Counted from the stretch's first letter, positions 33,794 to 41,452 are shown. The stretch: 64,000 nt of DNA from Maricaulis sp048269565 (GCF_048269565.1 NZ_JBLXIK010000003.1:453150-517149), one strand, 5' to 3'. The notes: a model not told the origin generated them from the letters alone. Program-made: numbers and translations.

Positions 33794-35008
33794 ATGGAAA
33801 TGATCGCAGACATTCGCGCGTCACTGGACGCCATCGATAAGAAGACCGCCGCAGGCATTGAAGCCGGGCGGGCCACCAAAGAAATCTCCGAAAGCGTGAC
33901 GGACCTCAAGTCACGCCTAAACCATCTGGAAGCGGTCGCGGCACGCCCGCAGCTCCGCGACAATGACGGCAGCTACGTCACGCCTGAACAAAAAGCGCAC
34001 GCTGATGCGTTTGGCGATTGGCTCCGCAATCCGAAGTCACAGACGAAAATGGCCGCGCTTGAAGGCTTCAAGGCCGTTACCATCGGCTCTGATGCGGGCG
34101 GCGGCTACGGCGTGCCTGAAATCATCGCGGCGCAGGTACAAAAGCGCCTGCTTGACCTGTCGCCAATGCGCCAGATTGCCCGCGTCGAAACCGTCTCATC
34201 CTCTGACTTCAAAATGCTGGTGGACATCAACGGCGCGTCGTCGGGCTGGGTTGGCGAAGGCGACACCCGCAGCGAAACAGACACCGCGCAGCTTGGCGAA
34301 GTCGCCCCGACATTCGGCATTGTCTACGCCTACCCGAAGGCGTCGGAAGAATCCTTCGCGGACATACAATTCAATGTGCAGGAATGGCTTGTTCGCAGCG
34401 TGTCCGAGCAACTGGCCATTGCCGAGGGCGCGGCGTTCGTGTCCGGCGACGGCACCAAAAAGCCCACGGGATTTCTCGACGCGACCCCTTCCGCATCTGG
34501 CGACAGTGAAAGCCCAGCGCGCTCATTCGGGCAATTACAATATGTCCCGACCGGCAACGCTTCCGGCTTCGGCAGTCTCTCCGTTACGTCGCCTGAATTT
34601 TTCCCGGCTGATGTTCTGTGGACAACCGTATATTCCCTGCGCGCTGGATACCGCGCCAATGCTCGGTGGGTGATGAACTCAGCAACGGCTGGTGTCATTC
34701 GCAAGTTCAAAGATGCGGACGGCAATTACCTCTGGCGCGATATGCTGGCAGCCGGCCAGCCACCGCTTCTGTGTGGCTATGAAGTCGTCATTGACGAGAA
34801 CATGCCGGACGTGAGCGCGAACGCCTACCCCGTCGCCTTTGGTGACTTCCAGCGCGGCTATCTGATCTGTGACAGCTTTGGCTTCCGCGTGACGGTAGAC
34901 GACAACGTGACGACGCCTGGACAGCTCAAGTTCTATGCTCGCAAGCGCGTCGGCGGAAAGACCCTGGACGACAACGCAATTAAGCTCATCAAGATCGCGG
35001 CGAGCTAA
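33794..35008 (+). CDS. HK97-family phage major capsid protein
   Basis: A 404-residue major capsid protein. Residues 1-~65 are a coiled, charged N-terminal delta-like region (ISESVTDLKSRLNHLEAV) that the protease would remove. The capsid fold follows, with SDAGGGYGVPEIIAAQVQ, SGWVGEGDTRSETD, the GTKKPTGFL loop and CGYEVVIDENMPDVSANAYP near the end. Length and motifs are complete, with no frameshift. It should build the head of the element's particle. It lies 55 bp after the protease gene. Confidence 0.96.
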   Translation: MEMIADIRASLDAIDKKTAAGIEAGRATKEISESVTDLKSRLNHLEAVAARPQLRDNDGSYVTPEQKAHADAFGDWLRNPKSQTKMAALEGFKAVTIGSDAGGGYGVPEIIAAQVQKRLLDLSPMRQIARVETVSSSDFKMLVDINGASSGWVGEGDTRSETDTAQLGEVAPTFGIVYAYPKASEESFADIQFNVQEWLVRSVSEQLAIAEGAAFVSGDGTKKPTGFLDATPSASGDSESPARSFGQLQYVPTGNASGFGSLSVTSPEFFPADVLWTTVYSLRAGYRANARWVMNSATAGVIRKFKDADGNYLWRDMLAAGQPPLLCGYEVVIDENMPDVSANAYPVAFGDFQRGYLICDSFGFRVTVDDNVTTPGQLKFYARKRVGGKTLDDNAIKLIKIAAS

Positions 35009-35077
35009 CCGAATGGGGGGCGGGTTACTCCGCCTCGCCCGTCACGCTCGCACTTCACAAATGGCGGACGTGACCAG

Positions 35078-35109
35078 CCTCGGCTCTGTACGGACATGCG
35101 GAGCCGAGG
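35078..35109. terminator. hairpin between capsid and small-terminase genes
   Basis: A perfect 9-bp stem CCTCGGCTC/GAGCCGAGG with a 14-base loop lies 70 bp after the capsid stop, in a 196-bp gene-free gap. There is no U tract. It could attenuate transcription after the capsid gene or be a recognition structure; the choice is open. Confidence 0.5.
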
Positions 35110-35204
35110 TTGCCCCTAGGGGGGCAAGAATCCTTAGCCCTCGGGCATGGGTACCGGCGTGGGAAACTCTTCTTCGATAAACCGTAACAATTCAGAGGCT
35201 GAAA

Positions 35205-35633
35205 ATGGCAAAACCCGGACGAAAATCGGCAGCGGACCTATTGAAGCCGCCGCGCTCGCTGACGGACCGGCGACCGGCTGCACCGGCTGACATGACGGCA
35301 GCGCAAATCCGCACTTGGGAGCGCATCGTCGCTAGTGAGCCGACTAGCTGGTTCGCTACCGCCGCGCAGCAAGATTTGCTCCGACTGTTCTGCGAGCACG
35401 CCAGTTTTCGGGCGGACCTGCAAACCCTGATTGACGACTGCCAAGCCGAGGCTATCGCCTGCGACGAAAGAGGCCCGGCATTCCTTCGAATGCTCACGGT
35501 ACGCGACCGCGAGACGAAGACACTGGCCGCCCTCGCCCGGCAAATGCGCCTAACGCATCAGGCACGATACACGCCGCAAGCCGCAGGGACAGCCGAACGC
35601 AACAACCCTACGGGCGGGCGTCCTTGGGAATAG
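35205..35633 (+). CDS. phage terminase small subunit, P27 family
   Basis: A 142-residue protein starting MAKPGRKSAADLLKPPRSLT, with WFATAAQQDLLRLFCEHASF and LTVRDRETKTLAALARQMRL, matching the P27-type small terminase that recognises the packaging site. GAGG precedes the ATG. The large terminase, which normally follows directly, is missing; the next gene is on the opposite strand. A TerS without TerL is the usual way a satellite redirects a helper's packaging motor to its own DNA. Confidence 0.88.
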   Translation: MAKPGRKSAADLLKPPRSLTDRRPAAPADMTAAQIRTWERIVASEPTSWFATAAQQDLLRLFCEHASFRADLQTLIDDCQAEAIACDERGPAFLRMLTVRDRETKTLAALARQMRLTHQARYTPQAAGTAERNNPTGGRPWE

Positions 35634-35685
35634 GAACCCGGCTCTAAAGAAGGCGGTTTCATAGATGGCTGATCCGGGAATGCCA

Positions 35686-36465
35686 TTAGCGAGGCGTGTG
35701 CTCGGTGCACATGAGCTTCAACTCGCTGACGACGGCGTCGCAGGTTTGGCAGAGTTCGAAAATGGTCTGACGTACAGGGCGCCCCGTAAGTGGTCCAGCA
35801 TCGGTGAAGACTACCTCAAACGTTAGGTGATAATCGTAGTCGAAGTGCCCTTCCGGACCGACCGTACCGACTTCCACCTCCTGTTTGGAGCTATCCCAGC
35901 GAGGCGGGATTCGCATGCAGATAACGTCCTTGGCTCCAACGCGGATCCCGGCCCCAGTAATTTTGGCGTCAGGTGCGCAAGCGACTCTGTGCTTTTCTCG
36001 CGCGGCGGTTATGAGCTCGCAGAGCAAGTGGTTGTTGGGGGGGGAGGCTTCGTCAAGAGCTGGGTGAAGCTGGAGGCTCGAAAGGTACATTGTGACGTAG
36101 TCGGGGAAGTCGAATACATCCAGTTTCCCCCGAACATCACCCGCAGAATTCCCCGCAGGAAAGTAGAGCATCTTGGGGGCATCCTTGCCTTTGACGATCT
36201 TAAAAGTGGCGCACATGGCCATGTCGAGTGCGTGTCTGAGATCGGCGATTGCCCCACTCATCGCGTCTCTCGCGCTGATCGGAATGTTGTCTTCGAGCAC
36301 GATCTTATAGGTTTTGTTTCCGGTGTCCGCATCGCTATAAACGACTGAGCGGCATGCGGTGTTTTCGAAAAAACTGGTTGTGATTTTGTCGAACTGCTCC
36401 AAGCTACGGCGTGTCTTCTCGATGTTGTAGAACGCTGACTCGAATTCGATGTCGGGATTAGTCAT
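35686..36465 (-). CDS. island cargo protein, function unknown
   Basis: A 259-residue soluble protein starting MTNPDIEFESAFYNIEKTRR, encoded opposite to the capsid module. The N-terminal half is helical; the C-terminal half has alternating strands. No signal peptide, membrane segment or known catalytic motif was found. Base composition is lower in GC than the chromosome. Genes in this position of satellites often give host advantages such as anti-phage defence, but that is only context. A longer TTG start at 36498 is possible. Confidence 0.7.
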   Translation of the reverse strand: MTNPDIEFESAFYNIEKTRRSLEQFDKITTSFFENTACRSVVYSDADTGNKTYKIVLEDNIPISARDAMSGAIADLRHALDMAMCATFKIVKGKDAPKMLYFPAGNSAGDVRGKLDVFDFPDYVTMYLSSLQLHPALDEASPPNNHLLCELITAAREKHRVACAPDAKITGAGIRVGAKDVICMRIPPRWDSSKQEVEVGTVGPEGHFDYDYHLTFEVVFTDAGPLTGRPVRQTIFELCQTCDAVVSELKLMCTEHTPR

Positions 36466-36530
36466 GTCAAACTCGAAGAAAGAAGATGGGCGCAGCAAGG
36501 AATAGGCCGCCCGCCCCGAGACGCCGCTTG

Positions 36531-36558
36531 CGCCTCAACGGTAACGCCGTTCGAGGCG
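36531..36558. other. strong imperfect hairpin in the cargo intergenic region
   Basis: CGCCTC-AACGG-TAACG-CCGTT-C-GAGGCG forms an 11-bp stem with one bulge. It lies 66 bp upstream of the cargo gene and about 145 bp before the HTH gene, in a 237-bp gene-free stretch. It could be a terminator remnant or an operator; no T run follows. Confidence 0.4.
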
Positions 36559-36702
36559 AATCGGGTGCGTAAGGCGGAATAATGCAAGCGGTGCGTGAGT
36601 TAGTCCAGTCAGCCACATGGACCCCATTCCGCCGCACCGCGGTGACGAGTCAATTTCATAACCGAGCTGTAAACTATTCCAACGCTCGTTTATGGTGCGC
36701 TC

Positions 36703-36960
36703 ATGGCTACCGTTCAATCACTCGATCACATTATTGGCTCCCGCATCGCCTTGGCGCGGATTGTTCGCGGCTGGACATGTGGCCAGCTCGCGGACCGCGC
36801 TGGTCTCGCCCCTCGCACCGTCAAATGTATCGAAGCGGGCAAGCTAAGGGCCGGTGCAACCCGACTGTTCAGTTTTGCCGTTGTTCTGGGCGTGCCGATT
36901 TCATGGTTTTTCGAGCCAAGACCGCGACTGCCTCAGCGTCGTCAGCTAACCCGGCAATGA
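36703..36960 (+). CDS. XRE-family helix-turn-helix regulator
   Basis: An 85-residue DNA-binding protein. IGSRIALARIVRGWTCGQLA followed by GLAPRTVKCIEAGKLRAGA is a Cro/C1-type helix-turn-helix, and LFSFAVVLGVPISWFFEPRP is the usual end of the domain. No effector or dimerisation domain follows. It is likely a repressor within the island, acting on neighbouring cargo or on lysogeny-type control. Divergent from the unknown cargo gene. Confidence 0.85.
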   Translation: MATVQSLDHIIGSRIALARIVRGWTCGQLADRAGLAPRTVKCIEAGKLRAGATRLFSFAVVLGVPISWFFEPRPRLPQRRQLTRQ

Positions 36961-36973
36961 GCCATAAAGTTGG

Positions 36974-37264
36974 TCACGGGACATCCCAAGTCTGAAGCTC
37001 CCCCGCATGTTCTCCAAGGCTTGGATTGGGGACCAAGGCGCAGTTCAGGCTCAATCTCGGAGCAGACGTTCTACGGTCAAAGGCATGTGGATTGAACGGC
37101 GCACAGACCGAAACATCCCCAGTTTGAGAGTTCAGGCGATAGACCGATGGCCCCTCCGCTAGGGCGAACTGGTAGCGCGGGGGCTGGGAAAGCGTAGCGT
37201 GGAGGGCGGCTGCGGCAATTATGCATCCGCCGATCAGTGCCGCATTGAGCGTGTAACGAGTCAT
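36974..37264 (-). CDS. small membrane-anchored hypothetical protein
   Basis: A 96-residue protein starting MTRYTLNAALIGGCIIAAAA, with a single N-terminal hydrophobic segment (about residues 7-27) and a ~65-residue extracytoplasmic domain with two cysteines. No family recognised. It is encoded on the minus strand, end-to-end with the XRE regulator (13 bp between). A role in envelope modification is possible but unsupported. Confidence 0.55.
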   Translation of the reverse strand: MTRYTLNAALIGGCIIAAAALHATLSQPPRYQFALAEGPSVYRLNSQTGDVSVCAPFNPHAFDRRTSAPRLSLNCALVPNPSLGEHAGELQTWDVP

Positions 37265-37458
37265 TTGTTCAATTCCTAAATGAGCGTTTGCCGGACTCAG
37301 ATAGTGCTCCACCTGAGGATGAAGGTGAAAGGGACGCCATCGAATCATTCTATCGAGAATGCGGGGCTGTGGCGGGCATCACCAAGAGACGCCTCCGCGC
37401 GGTTCAATCAGGCCCCAAACACATTTGAAGGCAGACCCGCCTTCGCTGGAGGTTTTGG

Positions 37459-38070
37459 ATGATGAAGCAAATGCTTATCGCCCTCGCTGTCGCACTTGTC
37501 ACGGTATCGTGCGACGCTCCGACTGCACCTTCGCGGACCTTAGCCGAACCGATTTATGAATTCACATTCCCCGAGGTCAGTGAGCTTGATCCGCCGTCGG
37601 GAGAGGCAGTTATGTCGCCCATGCGATGCGTTGCCGTACAACAGCTTTCCAACCCCGAAAACTTGAATTTCTTGCGCCGCTATATCGGCAATGGCTACGC
37701 CGACTACCAAAGGGACTTAGTCGAGCGGGCTGGCCTAGCCGACCAACCCCTTGGTCGCGTGCTTGGTATCGATCCAAGCTCCCATTTCACGGGGCAGCCA
37801 GGCGACCGAATCCAAATCTTTTCGGATCACCTCATAGTGGATAAACGCAATCCTGTTGAGCCTGAAGCCGATGAACGGGAGCCGTACTGGTTCGGCGAGC
37901 ATACGGCAGACGATGGTTTTGGACCGAGAATCTTGATTACCCAAAATGCCGCCTGTGTTTTTTCTGCAGCGGTGTCTCGCGATATGCGGGTGCGTGAACG
38001 ACTCGACACGCGCTGTGCGACAAACCCAACTTCCGACTTATGCAGTCGGCGAACACCACAGCCAGAATGA
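37459..38070 (+). CDS. predicted lipoprotein of the island
   Basis: A 203-residue protein with signal MMKQMLIALAVALVTVSC, a lipobox ending at Cys18, so it is exported and lipid-anchored. The mature part is acidic and contains several cysteines; no domain is recognised. Start could be either Met at 37459 or 37462. It is the last gene before the tRNA-Val end. Lipoproteins at such ends can act in superinfection exclusion; here that is speculation. Confidence 0.65.
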   Translation: MMKQMLIALAVALVTVSCDAPTAPSRTLAEPIYEFTFPEVSELDPPSGEAVMSPMRCVAVQQLSNPENLNFLRRYIGNGYADYQRDLVERAGLADQPLGRVLGIDPSSHFTGQPGDRIQIFSDHLIVDKRNPVEPEADEREPYWFGEHTADDGFGPRILITQNAACVFSAAVSRDMRVRERLDTRCATNPTSDLCSRRTPQPE

Positions 38071-38182
38071 ACGCCCACTCAATGCTGTGGCAGCGAGGCG
38101 GAAACGATTCGGCTTCTACGGGGATGCGCCCCACCACAGCCACGTCGGGGTACCATTTCAGTGGAGAGCTGATGAGCCACCC

Positions 38183-38201
38183 GTTACCCTGTTCGTTACC
38201 C
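38183..38201. promoter_or_regulatory. candidate integrase arm-type sites, right end
   Basis: Two direct copies of GTTACCC (38183-38189 and 38195-38201), about 60-75 bp inside the right junction, match the heptamers found inside the left end. They are non-coding and fit integrase arm sites. Confidence 0.45.
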
Positions 38202-38259
38202 AAATACCGAACACAGCACCTCTAGCTGTCAACAAATTACATTAAGCTATTGAAAGTAA

Positions 38260-38305
38260 TGGTGGGCGGTGAGGGGTTCGAACCCCCGACCCTCTCGGTG
38301 TAAAC
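38260..38305 (-). repeat. attR: 46-bp repeat overlapping the tRNA-Val 3' half
   Basis: Matches 29093-29138 with one mismatch. Crossover must lie within these 46 bp. The sequence to its left (attaagctattgaaagtaa) is island DNA, unlike the palindromic trailer found to the left of attL. Confidence 0.9.
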
Positions 38306-38335
38306 GAGATGCTCTCCCAGCTGAGCTAACCGCCC
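38260..38335 (-). tRNA. tRNA-Val (TAC), intact copy at the island junction
   Basis: A complete reverse-strand cloverleaf: acceptor GGGCGGT with ACCGCCC, D-arm TAGCTCAGCTGGGAGAGC, anticodon loop TTTACAC (anticodon TAC), T-arm GGGGGTTCGAACCCC, discriminator A and encoded CCA. The island re-supplies the 3' half, so the gene stays functional after integration. Confidence 0.96.
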
Positions 38336-38413
38336 GATCCATCAGGATCCATCAGCTTGCGCCGATCTGGAGGCGCTTTCTAGTCCGGCCCGGGTGCCGG
38401 GCGCAAGCCAAGA

Positions 38414-39082
38414 CTACTGCGCCTGGCTGGCATCACGCGTCACGGCGCCGAGAATGAGATCGACCTGCGCCAGGGCATCGGCGGCGGGGTCGCTCGCGCG
38501 GCTGTTGGCGAGCGTGACGCTGATAATACCGTGCACACTGGCCCAGAGCGCACGCGCGGCGCGTGCGCGCCGTACCGGGTCGGCAAAGCCCGGCAATTCG
38601 CCGATCACCGATTCGACAATCGCAAACAGCGCCTCCTCCGACTGAAAATACTCGGCCGGCCGCCCCGCCTCGACACGACGGCTGGTGCGCAGGACGGCGT
38701 CCCAACGCCGGCCGTTCTCCAGCACAAATTCGAGATAGGCCCGCGCCAGCGCCATCAATCGCGCCTCCGCATCGCTCCCCTCATCGGTCATCGCCTCGAG
38801 CGCGGCGCGGTGGTGGGCGGCAAATTCGCGATGGGTTTCCAGGTTGAGGGTACGGACCAGGGACTCGATATCGCCGAACAGCTTGTAGATCGAACCGACG
38901 CTGAGGCCTGCCTCGCGCGCAACCGCCCGTGCCTGCAGCCCCTCGAGACCTTCCGCGGCGAGCAAGGTGCGCGCGGCCTGAAGCGCCAGGTCACGGTCGC
39001 GCTCGGTCAGGCCCGGCCGGCCGCGGGGTTTTCTGGCCGCAGGCCTGGCTGGCTCGGGACTTTTTGGGAGGCTCTCATCCAT
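38414..39082 (-). CDS. TetR/AcrR-family transcriptional regulator (WHG-type C-terminal domain)
   Basis: A 222-residue repressor. An Arg/Pro-rich N-terminus is followed by the helix-turn-helix (LQARAVAREAGLSVGSIYKL, about residues 48-68) and a ligand-binding domain containing LWASVHGIISVTLA, the Trp-His-Gly signature of the WHG subgroup. It is divergent from the fatty-acid-hydroxylase-like gene, with GAAC-N3-GTTC palindromes in the shared 108-bp region and the same site before pspA. It probably represses itself and both units; the inducer is unknown, perhaps a lipid or membrane-active compound. Confidence 0.9.
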   Translation of the reverse strand: MDESLPKSPEPARPAARKPRGRPGLTERDRDLALQAARTLLAAEGLEGLQARAVAREAGLSVGSIYKLFGDIESLVRTLNLETHREFAAHHRAALEAMTDEGSDAEARLMALARAYLEFVLENGRRWDAVLRTSRRVEAGRPAEYFQSEEALFAIVESVIGELPGFADPVRRARAARALWASVHGIISVTLANSRASDPAADALAQVDLILGAVTRDASQAQ

Positions 39083-39110
39083 GGCCCCAGCCTAGCGGAA
39101 AATAAATAAC

Positions 39111-39121
39111 GAACAACGTTC
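39111..39121. promoter_or_regulatory. TetR operator candidate 1 (GAAC-AAC-GTTC)
   Basis: Lies 29 bp upstream of the TetR start. On the minus strand it reads GAACGTTGTTCGTTAT, closely matching site 2 (GAACATCGTTCGTTTAT) including the right flank, so the two are inverted copies. Confidence 0.65.
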
Positions 39122-39159
39122 TTTTTAGCTTGCCTGAATCTGATTCACAGACAATTTGT

Positions 39160-39170
39160 GAACATCGTTC
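39160..39170. promoter_or_regulatory. TetR operator candidate 2 (GAAC-ATC-GTTC)
   Basis: Lies 20 bp upstream of the hydroxylase-like gene start. A second palindrome, TGAATCTGATTCA, is at 39135-39147; a similar TGAACCGGATTCA precedes site 3. Confidence 0.65.
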
Positions 39171-39190
39171 GTTTATCGAGAGCCTTCACC

Positions 39191-40360
39191 ATGACGACCT
39201 ACCCGTTCAGTCTCAACACGCAGCTGCGCCCCGCATCATTCCGTCACTGGCTGCGCCTGCGCCCTGCCCGCGGTCACTTCCGCATCGGTGATGGCTGGCT
39301 GGCCGCCTATCTGTGCCTGCTGCTGGCGGTGCTCAGCCTGGCCGGCGTTCTCGTCTTCCATTTCCCGGCTCAGCTCACCATTCCGCAACTTCGCGCAAGT
39401 TATGATATTCCCACCCTGCGCGCCGGCCTGGGAGCCCTGATGATCCTCTCCGGCGTGTTCGGTGTGCTCGCCCTGATGCGCAAACGGCTGACGATTGCCG
39501 GCGCAGGCCTTGGCGTCCTTGCCCTTGCCGCCCTGCTCGGCGGTGCCGACACGCCGCTGGGACCGATCCAGGCCTCACGCTTCTATGTCGGCCTCGACTG
39601 GTTCGTGCTCGGCCTGCTCTCCACCGGGATCGTCTTTACCCTGCTGGAGAAGGCCGCACCACTGCGCGAGGACCAGCCGGTCCTGCGCGAAAACTGGTCG
39701 CTCGACCTGAAGCACTTCTTCGTCATGCACTTATTGCTGGGCGCCTATCTGGCCGGCACCAATTTTCTGCTTGTCCAGGGACTGGGCTGGGCGCGATTCG
39801 AGATCGTCACGGAATTCATCGCCGGCCTGCCCTTCATCGTACAGTTCTTCGCCATCATGCTCGCTGTCGATCTGGTCGAGTATGGCGTGCACCGTGCCTA
39901 TCACAGTCACCAGGCGCTTTGGGGCATCCATGCCGTCCACCACTCCTCCAGGACAATGGACTGGCTGGCGAGCTCGCGCCTGCACGTGCTTGAAGCCCTG
40001 ATCACCCGCACCGCGACGCTGGCTCCGGTCTTCCTGCTCGGCTTCGACCAGGCCGTCGTCAATGCCTACGCCCTGATGATCGGTTTCCACGCCACCTTCA
40101 TCCACGCCAATATCGACTGGGATCTGCGCTGGCTGGAGCCGGTTTTCGTCACCCCGCGTCATCACCACTGGCACCACGCGCTGGAAGAGACGGCACACAA
40201 CAAGAATTTCGCGGTGCATTTTTCCTTCATCGATCGCCTGTTCGGCACCTTGCACATGCCTCGCGGCTGGCCCGCCGAATACGGCATCGGCGCTGAGGAG
40301 CCCGCGCACAGTTACCGCGCCCACACCCTGCATCCGTTCAAGGGCTTGATCGCGGCCTGA
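39191..40360 (+). CDS. sterol desaturase / fatty acid hydroxylase family membrane protein
   Basis: A 389-residue integral membrane di-iron oxygenase of the fatty acid hydroxylase superfamily. Several transmembrane helices occupy residues ~40-240. The histidine clusters are HRAYHSH, HAVHHSS and RHHHWHH, followed by a late HFSFIDRLFG; these bind the two irons. The family hydroxylates or desaturates lipid, carotenoid or sterol-like substrates; the actual one is unknown. The start at 39191 was chosen because an upstream GTG lies inside the operator. Expression is likely controlled by the divergent TetR protein. Confidence 0.88.
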   Translation: MTTYPFSLNTQLRPASFRHWLRLRPARGHFRIGDGWLAAYLCLLLAVLSLAGVLVFHFPAQLTIPQLRASYDIPTLRAGLGALMILSGVFGVLALMRKRLTIAGAGLGVLALAALLGGADTPLGPIQASRFYVGLDWFVLGLLSTGIVFTLLEKAAPLREDQPVLRENWSLDLKHFFVMHLLLGAYLAGTNFLLVQGLGWARFEIVTEFIAGLPFIVQFFAIMLAVDLVEYGVHRAYHSHQALWGIHAVHHSSRTMDWLASSRLHVLEALITRTATLAPVFLLGFDQAVVNAYALMIGFHATFIHANIDWDLRWLEPVFVTPRHHHWHHALEETAHNKNFAVHFSFIDRLFGTLHMPRGWPAEYGIGAEEPAHSYRAHTLHPFKGLIAA

Positions 40361-40436
40361 CCGCCCCGGCTGACAACGGTACAGGCACGATATTTTCCCC
40401 CTTGCGTGAACCGGATTCAGCTCTAGCGTTTTTTAT

Positions 40437-40447
40437 GAACATAGTTC
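40437..40447. promoter_or_regulatory. TetR operator candidate 3 upstream of pspA (GAAC-ATA-GTTC)
   Basis: Sits 16 bp before the pspA start. TGAACCGGATTCA at 40407-40419 is the counterpart of the second palindrome near site 2. The shared pair of elements suggests common control of the two promoters. Confidence 0.6.
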
Positions 40448-40463
40448 ACAAAAGGAGATGCTA

Positions 40464-41177
40464 ATGTTCAAAACCCTGTTCACCATCCTGCGCGGCCAGA
40501 CCGCCCGGGCGCGTGACGAGATCGAGGACGGCCATGCCGTGCTGATCCTGGAGCAGAAACTGCGTGAAGCCACCGCCGGGCATGAACGCGCCAAACGCGC
40601 CCTCGCGACAATGATCCTGCGCGAGCGCAACGAGAAACGCGCGCTCGCCGGCGTCATCGCCCGGATCGGCGATCTCGAGGCGCGGGTCAGCGATGCCCTG
40701 AACGCCGGAATGGAGGCCTTCGCCAGTGAAGGCGCCGAGGCGATCGCCGACCTTGAACGGGAAAGCGAGGTGCGCGAGCAGACGCTGGAGCGAACCGGGC
40801 TCGCGGCCCGGCGCCTGCGCCTGATGATCGAGAAGACCGACCGGCGGCTGGTTGAACTCCGGCTTGGTCTGACGACCGCCCGCGCGATGGAGGCCGAACG
40901 CGGCGCGACACGTGAATTGCGCGGCGATTTCGCCGGCATGGCCGCGATCGCTGAGGGCGAGGCCGTACTCAAGCGGGCCCTGGAACGCACCGACCCGGGC
41001 GAAGAGCTCGATATTCTCGACCAGCTCGACGCCGAGCTGAGCGGCGATGACCTGATCGACCGCATGGACGCCGAGGGACTGGGCACGCCGCCGCGCACGC
41101 GCGGAGCAGACGTGCTCGCCCGGCTGCGGGCCAAAACCGCAACCGGCACTGATGCCGGCCAACCCCAGACCGTTTGA
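40464..41177 (+). CDS. pspA: PspA/IM30-family envelope stress protein
   Basis: A 237-residue, almost wholly helical coiled-coil protein starting MFKTLFTILRGQTARARDEI with the N-terminal amphipathic helix of PspA. Members form large rings or rods on the inner membrane and protect it when it is damaged. AAAGGAG lies six bases before the ATG at 40464, which rules out the ATG at 40458. No pspF, pspB or pspC is nearby; control appears to be by the TetR-type operator instead. The YiaA-like gene follows at 11 bp. Confidence 0.88.
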   Translation: MFKTLFTILRGQTARARDEIEDGHAVLILEQKLREATAGHERAKRALATMILRERNEKRALAGVIARIGDLEARVSDALNAGMEAFASEGAEAIADLERESEVREQTLERTGLAARRLRLMIEKTDRRLVELRLGLTTARAMEAERGATRELRGDFAGMAAIAEGEAVLKRALERTDPGEELDILDQLDAELSGDDLIDRMDAEGLGTPPRTRGADVLARLRAKTATGTDAGQPQTV

Positions 41178-41188
41178 AGGAGAGCATC

Positions 41189-41452
41189 ATGCTGGGACAA
41201 TCGAAACTCTGGGTCAGCTTCAATTATGCCTGTGTCATCGCCGCTTATGCGATGCTCGGCCTGTCACTGATCCTGATGCCGGTCGATCTGTCGACCAAGG
41301 GCTATGTCGGGATGGGCGTACTCTTCCTGACCGGCTCGCTCGTTACCCTGGTCAAGACACTGCAGGAACAGCGGATCAATGAGCAATTCTCCTCCAAGGT
41401 CGAACGCGCCCGGCAGGAGAAACTGCTCAGCGATTACGTCGCCACCGAATAG
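41189..41452 (+). CDS. YiaA/YiaB-type two-helix inner-membrane protein
   Basis: An 87-residue protein with two transmembrane helices (about residues 8-30 and 38-58: VSFNYACVIAAYAMLGLSLI, GYVGMGVLFLTGSLVTLVKT) and a charged C-terminal tail. GGAG precedes the ATG at 41189. It lies 11 bp after pspA and is surely co-transcribed. The two-helix family is of unknown function; pairing with PspA suggests a role in anchoring or sensing at the inner membrane. Confidence 0.82.
   Translation: MLGQSKLWVSFNYACVIAAYAMLGLSLILMPVDLSTKGYVGMGVLFLTGSLVTLVKTLQEQRINEQFSSKVERARQEKLLSDYVATE

Larger units (their letters stand above)
29093..38305. mobile_element. integrated phage-satellite-like island in tRNA-Val (capsid-encoding)
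   Basis: About 9.2 kb between 46-bp direct repeats at a tRNA-Val gene. Gene order from the left is tyrosine integrase, unknown, AlpA-like regulator, unknown, replication-type winged-helix protein with iterated palindromes, two small genes, HK97 prohead protease, major capsid protein and P27 small terminase. Reverse-oriented or AT-richer cargo genes follow. Large terminase, portal, connectors, tail and lysis genes are all absent, yet the capsid genes are intact. This points to a satellite that depends on a helper phage, in the manner of PICI-like elements; that interpretation is inference. Confidence 0.85.

Noticed and set aside
36531..36558. Integron attC-like hairpin
   Set aside because: No conserved R' or R'' boxes, no integron integrase and no cassette array.
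29093..38305. A complete prophage
   Set aside because: No large terminase, portal, connector, tail or lysis genes, and the length is only 9.2 kb.
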